This document shows, piece by piece, positions 13,267-23,100 of a DNA stretch of 64,000 bases. Numbering within the stretch: position 1 is the first letter of the stretch; each line of letters opens with the position of its first letter. The notes under the pieces were generated by a model. That model saw only the letters and a program-made list of their open reading frames with translations. It did no database searches and was not told the DNA's origin. Both the position numbers and the translations under genes were made by a program. Source of the stretch: Austropuccinia psidii (lineage: Eukaryota; Basidiomycota; Pucciniomycetes; Pucciniales; Sphaerophragmiaceae); the NCBI GenBank assembly GCA_023105745.1, contig JALGQZ010000002.1, positions 76,177,285 to 76,241,284 of the forward strand, given 5' to 3'.

Positions 13267-13750
13267 CTAAAAAAGACAAATAAATATCAGTCTTTTATAT
13301 AAAGTGTTATTTTTGGTAAGATATGGCAATTTTCCACGTAAAAATTGCTTTTATATCTTTTAAAAAGTGAAAATAATTAAAGAAATGAAATTAAGATGAA
13401 TAAAATAACTTTTTTATTGGTTTTTAATATTATTATTATTATTTTATATTTTTATTTTTAAAGAATAAAATAAAAATGAATATGATTCTTTTATAAAACT
13501 AATTTATAATATAAAATTATTTTTAATTTATAAAATATCTTTTTTAATCACTAGAGTCACTCAAAGAAAGTTTTTGCAAGTCTAAGGATGTGAAAAACCA
13601 CATGTAAGACAATACAATTGCTTTCCAAATGCCTCAATAGCTTTTAAAATCAATAAAATATAAAATTATTATATAATTTTATGATTATAAGTATAATTTA
13701 TTATTGGATAAGCCCAATTAGAATCTTTTTAAAGGTCTTTTAGAGTAAAT

Positions 13751-13768
13751 ATCACAGCCAGGCCCCCA
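13751..13768 (-). other. Primer binding site of element A
   Basis: On the minus strand TGGGGGCCTGGCTGTGAT lies two bases after the 5' LTR end. It differs by one base from the sites of B and D. Confidence 0.65.
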
Positions 13769-13988
13769 AATGTAAGGTTTGACTATGAAACAATAAGTAA
13801 AAATTACTAATATTTTACTTATTGTACTATTAATGACCTTATAAAAGTAATAGATAAGATTAAAATAATTATAATAATAAAGAATTATTATAATTATGGC
13901 ATAAAAATAATTATATTATCAATTAAATATGATAATATAATTTATATTAGAAAATATAATATAATAAAATAAATATATTAATATAAAA

Positions 13989-14152
13989 TAATTAATATAT
14001 TTAATGGCACTTTATTATTGTTACAAACAAATAATAAAGGCGTAAAAAATTGTTTTTTATTAATAAAAAATAATTAATATATTTAATGGCACTTTATTAT
14101 TGTTACAAACAAATAATAAAGGCGTAAAAAATTGTTTTTTATTAATAAAAAA
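13989..14152. repeat. 82-bp tandem duplication in element A 5' LTR
   Basis: Two copies of an 82-bp unit (13,989-14,070 and 14,071-14,152) containing TAATGGCACTTTATTATTG. The 3' LTR has one copy. Confidence 0.85.
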
Positions 14153-14751
14153 TAACTAATAACAATAATATTACCAATATTAAAGTTATAAATTAATATA
14201 AATACTATTTATATTAATTAAAGAATTATTAACGTAATAATAAAGAGAAAATTATTATATCAAGAGAAAATAACCCACTTTTAATACTTAATATAATAAT
14301 TTTGAAATATTTTATGCCAAATAATTTAAATACAACTTATCCAAATTGTATTTACAATAAAAAATAGAGAAAATTACAAATATTCTTGATTTTTACGTGG
14401 AAATGAGATATTCAGAGAGATTTTTTGCAAAAACAATTAAATAAATGATTTAATCACGTCAAAATTGATGATTACAATAAGATGATCTTTGTTCTTTAAT
14501 AATATAAAAGATTTATATATAAAGAATAAAGATATTACCTTTTAATTTAATTGATTTAATGTTTTTGATGCGTCTGAGGGGAAAACAGAGTAAAAACAGC
14601 TCTATTTATAGTAAATACCTCCCTCTTAGAGTCCAACAGGCTTCTAGTAGACTTGTACTGATTATTCCCACTGGAATTGATCAATATTTTAAGGTTTGGT
14701 GATGATTACATCATGATCAAACCATTTTACATCATTATTACACCATTATTT

Positions 14752-14756
14752 AGAGT
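14752..14756. other. Target site duplication of element B
   Basis: AGAGT directly before element B. The same five bases follow it at 35,244-35,248. The undisturbed site is present in the other family-A LTRs. Confidence 0.95.
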
Positions 14757-16681
14757 TGTGAGCCTTGAGGTATATTTTACATACCCAAATAGGCCACAAT
14801 TATCTTAAAAATAAATTCTGAATAATGCATACCTCATAAGTCATGCATATATTCAAATTTCATTATTTTTGATTTCAGAAAAGTTGAATACCTATATTGA
14901 GTAAGCAAATCCATGGATTTAAAGCCAGATTTGGATTCTACACAAAAATTCACCTAGGGTAGCTCCATAGAGTGAATAAGCTCAAATTAACTCTTTGAGG
15001 TGGTAAAATGGAAAATAATTCAATACCACATCATCAATACCACATAAACGATACGTGAAAAGTTTTGTTTTTCTTAATTTTACGCCAAAATAATGGGAAA
15101 GTGAGAAATCCCATGTTACATATACACTAAGAATAGTGTTATGCATGTTTTGAGCACTTAATATTATGGTATTCTTACATGGACTTTTGGTACACCCATA
15201 GTGGATATCTCACTTTAAGCTTAAATTACTATTTTGACGTAAAAAATAAGCAAGGGGGACAAAAGACATCAAAGAGAACCAGGGTACCCAACTTCTGAGG
15301 CCCCAGAGGCGTGGATAGCTCCAAAGCTTGGCTCCATGGCTCATCTTAGCCCAATTGGTAAGCTAAACCTCTTTGGGAACTTGGTTACCAAGTTACACAT
15401 ACTGTAAATCATAAGAAAATAGCAAATAACCTGCTATTTTGACGTGCCATGGAGGTAATGAGCTACTTAGACTCCGGTATCCACGCCAATTCTTCATGAC
15501 TTTCCATGGATAGACCCTAAAGAGTAATTAAAACCCTTTTTGGGACCAGTATTCATTGATTTACCTCATAGCAACCAGCTAAACACTGCTATTTGCAATT
15601 CTACATAGAAATGAGGTAAAAACTTCAAAAATTCATTAAAAATACAATTATTAATGAATCTTTCTGAAACATTCAGGACTAAAGAAGAACTGTATTATAT
15701 ATGGTACAGCCAAAAAAGAATTACAGTATTACTAGTAAAATTAAAAGTCTTACTTACAGTCCATTTGTGGTTATTCTACATGAAACACTGAATCTTCAAA
15801 AAATCACAGTAATTACAACCTGTGATGAAATTGGCAATAACATCGATAACTTTGACAAATCAATGATTATTTTGGAATAAAAGAAGATTTACAAGTGTTA
15901 CTCCTTTTATTCTTAACCATATTGGGGTTGGTAGTCACGTAAAAGCATCAAATAAGTAATTATGATAATGTTACGTGACAAATAATGATGCAATCAATAA
16001 ACCAAAAGGGTTTATTGTTTTCTCACTCACTGGTTTTTCAGTTTGCTCCATGGAACGCCTCTGTGAGCTGTCTTAGACTTAAAAGAGGCCTCCTCTTGCT
16101 GTTTTTTCCAAAGAATCATCATCTTATCAATTTATTAAATCATTATTACCAACAAGTAAGTATTAGTTCAACTATTCTTAAGTGTTTTAAATCTTTCAGA
16201 AGCAACCAGAAAGACGTGAAATCATAGAATTCAACTATATATTGTTGTAATACTGTTATAAATCCTTTTGATCCCTTAAAATCCACAATTCTACGTCAAA
16301 TTTCTCTACTTTTATCTATCAATAAGTTCTTTGGAGTATTAGTAAGTCATTTATCTTTAATTCTTTAAGTTTTTCTCTAGTAATAGTTTTCTTCAAGAAT
16401 TATCTTTATAATTATTCTTGCAAAAGATAATTATATATTAAAATAATTTTATTATTTTAATAAAAGAAGTTTTTATTATTAAATTCTTCTTGTAATTGAT
16501 TCTTGTAGACAATTACTGCTCACTATTATAATCACTAGTAGTGTATAACACGTGAAAGAAATAATTTTATAATTATTTAATTTTCGCTATAATAATATTT
16601 TATTATTATATTTCATAAGAACAGACATAGTACTGTTTATTAATAGTAATATTATCATCAGTTTCATAGTCACATCTTACA
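14757..16681 (+). repeat. 5' LTR of element B
   Basis: 1925 bp. It contains ACAA|GTAAGT at 16,156, a strong splice-donor sequence that could end a first exon in the LTR. The motif GAACAGACATAGTAC lies about 50 nt before the LTR end. An 80-codon open frame (15,985-16,227) is repeated in the other LTR, but I see no sign that it is coding. Confidence 0.93.
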
Positions 16682-16683
16682 TT

Positions 16684-16701
16684 TGGGGGCCTGGCCGTGA
16701 T
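16684..16701 (+). other. Primer binding site of element B
   Basis: TGGGGGCCTGGCCGTGAT lies two bases after the LTR. Its complement has the shape of a tRNA 3' end: CCA, C at position 73, a 7-nt acceptor strand, and a 5-nt T-stem strand starting with C61. Proline tRNA is one candidate because it can carry C73. The tRNA itself is not identified. Confidence 0.6.
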
Positions 16702-17166
16702 CTTAACCATAGACTTGGCTTTAATCATATTCTAGACTTCATTTTAAACTACCATACCTACCAATATCTCATATTTGGAGGTTTTGGCGTGTTTTTGAAA
16801 GTTTTTGCAAATAATTAATATATTTTTAAGTTCTAAAATATATTAATTTAATAATTTTTTTCTTTTAATTTAAAGAAAAAATAATTTTTTATTTTTGAAA
16901 TTGTCTTAAAATCTTCTTCATTGAGGAATTTGGTTTAATTTTATACTGTTTTTACACGTGGCTTTTTCACATCCAAAAACTTATAAAACTATTCTTTGAG
17001 TTACTCTGAATTAATTTTCATTCAAAATCTTAAATTTTAATCTCTTTTCTCTTTAAAAAGAATAATTTTTTTAATATTCAAAAATATAAAACTTATAAAA
17101 AATCTTTCAAAATATTTTAAAAAAGTATAAAAAATAATTTTTCTCTTTTTTATAATTTTTTTCTAG

Positions 17167-20100
17167 TGTCTTTAATCAAATACTGTGCAGCTGAAAACAG
17201 ACTCAGTAAGAGATATATCACTAGTCCAGAATCTGAAGATAGTATTGAGGTGCAAATTGCTAAAAGAGGCACCTTATTCAACTCAGAAAAAGCTAAATTA
17301 CCACCAAAAGGTGTGTATTTTATCTTATATTTTCACCTTTTGGCCTTAAATTGACGTGAAAATGGTGCATACCAGAAATGGAAGCAACTATTCAGTCCAA
17401 CCAGATGGATGTGGACAAGGAAGAGGCAAGACCAAATCCAGAAGTGCCAAGTCTTCCACAAGAAAGACACATTTGGAGGATACCAGAGTTGCCCCCCATT
17501 CCCCAAGGTCTGTACCCACAGATTTTGACATAAATTCTGAGCCTGAACTAATTTATGATAATATTTCCAGGGCTGAACCATTTTCAAGTGGCAGCAATAG
17601 AAATATATCAGAGCCAGTACAAAGATTGTGTGAGCCTTAGAGGTAATTTCATATACCCAAAAGACCACAAATATAAAAAATAACATATTAATATAAATAA
17701 AATAAATTTATTTATATTATTAAAATAAAAATAAAAAAATATAAATATAAAATTATATTAAAAATAAAAAATTAATTATAATTTAAAAATAAAATTACTT
17801 TAAATTTTGTAAATATAAAATTACATTTATACTTGAAAAATTTAAGTAAAAATGAAATTTTAACAAAATTGTGAAAAAATAAATAAATTTGGAAAAAAGT
17901 TAAATAAAATTTATTATAACTTTTTATCCAATAAATAAACATATAAATTTTATTTCACCATTGGATTCCTCATAAAAAATCAGGTGGGGTCACCTCTGAG
18001 TGAAATTTTTGTAACTCAACTCTAAATAAGCTTAAATTAAGTTTTTAGTATTTTCAATACAAAAGTTGAAAATCCTCAAAACCTTAATTTAATTCACACC
18101 ACATGTGGTGTTAACCATCAATTTTTGTGTTAAAATTGAGGTGTTGTGTTTAGTTTAGAAGTTATGAGGAATTGAAGTATTTTCAATTGAATTCAATTGA
18201 AATGTCAAAATGTGCGCGTGTATTACATAAGTGAACTTTGATTTACATATGAGGTGTCAATTATTACTGTATTGTACTGTACAATTGAATTGAATTACAT
18301 GTGTAAATTATAAGTATAATACATGATGAGGAATTAAAAGAAAAATAAATTGGAAAGATTAAATTTGGGGGGGAAAAGGAACTCCAGCTCTAAGGGGGAG
18401 CTAGACCCCCAAAATCCTTGCTGACAGGCGTGGGATGTCAAAATTCACGCAAAAGTTCATCACTTTTGGCCTGGAATTGAGTTACAGGGTCTGTGGACTC
18501 AATTGATGATGAGGTTTTGATACCAACTGGGGTAGTTTTAGCTGTTGCCAAGGAGGTAAAACTACCCTTAAGATAAAACAATCATAATAAAAACAGTTTT
18601 AACTGGTTTCTACGCCTCTGACACACATTCTGACGTGTTTTGAAGGCTCTAGGCCTGGTATTGCTATAGTAATGGCTGATTTAAGGGTCTAAAATGGCTA
18701 AAAATGGCTAAAAATGGCTTAAACCAGCCCTTTTTGGTCTAAACCAGGGTTCAATGATGCCATAATTGGCTTTTCTGTTGTCAGACTGTTTTTCACGACT
18801 GACAAGAGTAAATTTTACTTTTGGAGTAAGAGAATTGATGGCTATAAAAGAATGTCTTCTTTGCCCCACTTTTCTCTTCATGTTAGAATCTTTTCCTTTT
18901 ATTAATTAGTTTAAAACTGTTAAACCAATCAATCAAAGATTCCAACCACCACTTTTAAATCATTTTAATCCTTTTAACCACGTGAAAAAATCATTATAAT
19001 CATTGTTTGTAACTCTTATAATCATTTTTACCCCTGAACCACCCCAAAAGTGAATTAAAGCATCTTTCATCACTGTTAACTTTGTCACTTTGTTTCCAAA
19101 TTCACTCTGGTCACTTTTGGGCGTGTTTTCTCTTTAATATTCTTTTTAAAGACTTTGTTCTTTAATTAATTGCTTGCAGTTCTTTGCTCAATTAATTCCA
19201 ATTGAAATTGCTCTTGAAGAAATTTCTTTTGTAGCCTTAAAAATATCTCTTGTAGAGTATTTTTTTGGATAAATTTTTATTGTTGGTAAAACAATAAATT
19301 TTTATATTATTGTTTTATACTAATAAAGTTATAAACAATAAAATTGGCGTGTTTTCTCTTAAAAATAATATTTCATACTATTTTTAACTGAATTTTACCT
19401 TATACAAATTTTGAGGACAGGAAAAGTACTTGATTTTTAATCAAAGTTTCATATCCACACCTTACATTTGGGGGCCCAGCCGTGATATTTTACCTGTGAC
19501 ATATTTTTTTTACTCTTTTTAAATCTTTTTTCTTATATTGAAAAATTTAAAAACATATAAAAAATACTTATAATTCAAAAAATCCATAAAAAATAACTTT
19601 TTTTCATATTATAAGTGAGGCTTATATTTTTATTTCTTTTTTGAAATAACCTTTTTTTTACTTAATTAATTGGCTTTTTCATTAATTTTAGTGTCTGACA
19701 ACGTGGTAAGACAAGAAAACATTGAAACAGCCTCAACAGTAACCAGCATTATCCCTGCCAGTACTGTTAATTCTGATCATAATAGTACTGTTATTGTGAC
19801 TCAAAATAACCAGCCTGAACCAATATCTTCTGAATTAATTAACTTGGACATAAGTAATACTCTTCAGAAGGCTAAGAATTTGGCCAATAGTAAGTTTTTG
19901 ACGTAAAAATACTATTTTAAGCCTTTTTTAACCATAATTATGCCTTCAACCAGGTCAGGAGCCAGCTACAACCCCTCAAGCAGCTCCCAAAAAGGTAATA
20001 GACGTGATTATGGCAGAGGCCAACCAGGTACAGAAGGAAAAGGGTCAGTTGATGACTTCCAAACAACTAAAATGGGTCATTCTGAAGCTGATAATACCAT

Positions 20101-23100
20101 TTTACCTTCAAAAAGAGCTGACACCGCCACAACAAGCCTCTGTGGACATATACAAAGCCAGCCACAGTGCATACAACAATGCACTCCAATTCAAGGAGTA
20201 CCAGATCCTTGCAGACCTGTGGAAGAATTGCATGAATTCTTACCTGACAGTAAGAAAATTCTTGGGCCATCCCAACACTTGCAAATTGCTCAATGGATGG
20301 CATCCATTGATGGAGAAGAAAAACATGATGCTTTTGACACTAGAATGGAGGAAAAACAACCCTCCACCACCCAAACCAGTGCCAAAAACAGCCCCAGTGG
20401 CCAGCAGCAGCAATTCCAACGTGAAAAAGCAGCCACAAACTCCAAACAAGGGCAAAGGGAAGGCACCAGCCCCAAAACCTTACAGCCAGGGCTACAGAAT
20501 CCCAAAGATTCAGCAGGATGCCATGGAAAATGTATTTCAGATGGCCAGAACCATGATGGAATTACAGAAGAAGGAGGAAGCCAGATTAAGGTTCCAGAAA
20601 TGATTTCTGACATATTTGATTCCATCCCAGAGTTGTATAATGCTATAAATGACGTGAAAAAACATCTTTCTGATAAAAATGACACCATTTGTAACAACAT
20701 TAAAACAAACAACCTGAGTCTGTGCCAAATTAATGAAACACTTATGTGTTTTGAGAAAGTTTTGAGAACAATTAAAAATTCCAATAATGATAATTCTTCT
20801 AACAATAAAATAAATGAACAATCTGCCATTATTAAAGAATTAACAGATAAATATTGTAAATTCAATATTGATGACATAATTGAAACAAGAATTAAACAAG
20901 CCATAAATATTATCAAGACAGATAACAAGAAAGTCCTTGATGACATTTCAAATTCATTTACTGAAGTAAAGACATATACCATTGCCTTGAAAAAGTGTTT
21001 TGATGCTTCACAAGAAGAAGTATCAAAATTATCAATGAAATTGAATCAAGTCACTGCTGATAATACAAGACAGACAGAGTTATGGCAAGAACTTACACAT
21101 AAAGAAGACATGTATAAAATTGAAGTAATAAATTTAATACAAAGCTTCCAACATGAATACAGAAATTCCCAAAGGTGTAGCAACAGTAAAATGAATGACA
21201 TTGAACAATTACTGAACACCTTACCAAGAATGTCTACACCTCTAAATCAAAATGAGGGCACAAGAATTTCAAATCCACAAGTATTGGATCCTGATAATTC
21301 ACAATTAAAAAATGAATTATCCACTTCTTTTCATAACTTGGAACCATCAATGGGCCAAGCACTCTTGAAAGAAGTTCCAAAACTTAAAGAATGGCCTCAC
21401 TTCAGTGGTGAAGGAGAGTATGACCATATGGAATTCATTAGAGGTATTGACATGATCAAAGAGGATTTTGAATTACCAGACAGATTGGTAACAGCCAGGT
21501 TTAACACCTTGTTTACCAGATCAGCTCACAGATGGTACATCAAAATAAGACAAGCACATGGACACCAGAGTTGGACTTGGTGGAAAACCCAAATCATCAA
21601 CAAATGGGCAAATGATGCTTGGAGGTTTAAAGTTGAAACAGCCTTTGAATCTGCCAAATTTAATGCTGATAAAGACAAAGCTTTACCATGGTTTTGCCAA
21701 CAAAAGGACAGATTAACAGCATTATATCCTGACATGTCAGAATTTATGATCCATAGAAAAATTCTGAGACAATGTGGAGGTGACTTAGAGCATGCTGTCA
21801 AAAGCAGGACTACTGAACAATCTTCAGCAGAGGATATTATCAATATACTAGAAGAAGTAACCACCAGAACCAAAATTGGTTCTAGTAGGGTGAATCTTAA
21901 AACAAGGTTTAATACACCTTGGAAAGATTCTGTGGACAAAAACCCCAAAGAAAATTCTAGTAATATTAAATATAAATCTGCAGATACAGTCAGAAAATGC
22001 CATATTTGCCAAAGCACCACCCATTTAGCCAATACATGTCCAAAAAGGGGGAAAATCAATGAAATTGACATTGAAAAAGAACCAGATGTTGAAAAAGAAG
22101 ACATAATTGAAGACAATTCAGATGATAAGTCATCCATATTCTCTGAATCTTCAAAAGATATAGAAAATATCAATGCCACCTTTGACATAATGGAATCTTA
22201 TTCCCACTTACCACAATTGAGCAATGGTCAAGTTGATTTATCAAAAGTTCAAGATGCACAACTTATGAAGACAAAACCAAACAGAGGAAAAGGTTATACA
22301 GCTGGTAACTCCTGTATAACAGAAGTGGTGATTGACAACAAACCCACCAAACTTTTGCTTGACCCAGGAGCCTTCTGCTCTTGTGTTGGAAAATCTTTTC
22401 TTAAGACTTGTGTACCAAATTTTGAAGACCAATTGTTACCAATTGATGGTATAAAATTCAACAGTGCAAGTAACCCAATGAAAGCATTAGGAATCTTTGA
22501 GACCAATGTCATATTCCCACACATAAATGGGAATTTAAGGATCACAGTTGAATTTGTTGTTATGGAAAATTGCTCTAGTACCCATTTTATATTGGGAAAT
22601 GACTATTTAATCATGTATGGGATAGATTTACATAATAACAAAGACAGATACTTTACAATTGGAGACAATAAGCGCCAGAAATTTGCCTTTTTACCCTTCA
22701 AAAGACAAATTACAGTAAACAAAGTATCACCAGTCAACTTAGAGTTAGAGAAATTCAAGTCTGAACAGTTAAATGAGGCTGAAATAAGCCTTCATCTGAC
22801 TGATAAGCAAGAAAATGAACTTTCTTCCCTTTTGTATGACCACAGAGGAGCATTTGCTACAGACAAAGAACCTCTGGGAGCAATTATTGGTCATGAAATT
22901 GACATCATTCTTAACATTGAGAGACCTTATCCACCACTCTTAAGAAGACCTGCTTATCCAGCAAGTCCAAAATCAAGAGAAGCTCTAGAAATTCATATCA
23001 AAGAACTTCTAGACCTTGGTGTAATAAGAAAAGTAGGCCACAATGAGGAAGTAGAAATAACTACACCAGTCATAGTGGCGTGGCATAATGGAAAATCCAG

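Larger units (their letters stand above)
13771..14756 (-). repeat. 5' LTR of element A, piece 1 (U5 side)
   Basis: It starts with TGTAAGGTTTGACTATG, as the 3' LTR does, and is cut at 14,756 by element B. It holds an 82-bp tandem duplication that the other LTR lacks. The reverse-strand TATA box is at 14,603-14,610. Confidence 0.9.

Noticed and set aside
15985..16227. 80-codon open frame in the B LTR, repeated at 34,547-34,789
   Set aside because: It is present twice only because LTRs are copies of each other. No protein features, and it runs across a strong splice donor at 16,156.
19692..20603. Idea that ORF X is an envelope gene
   Set aside because: It lies 5' of pol, has no signal peptide or membrane segment, and has a basic low-complexity tail, so nothing supports an Env.
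20290..20982. 230-codon minus-strand frame opposite gag of C
   Set aside because: Antisense shadow of an AT-rich coding region. Its content is hydrophobic Leu/Ser/Phe text typical of the reverse of Lys/Asn/Glu codons. The other elements show similar but unrelated shadows.
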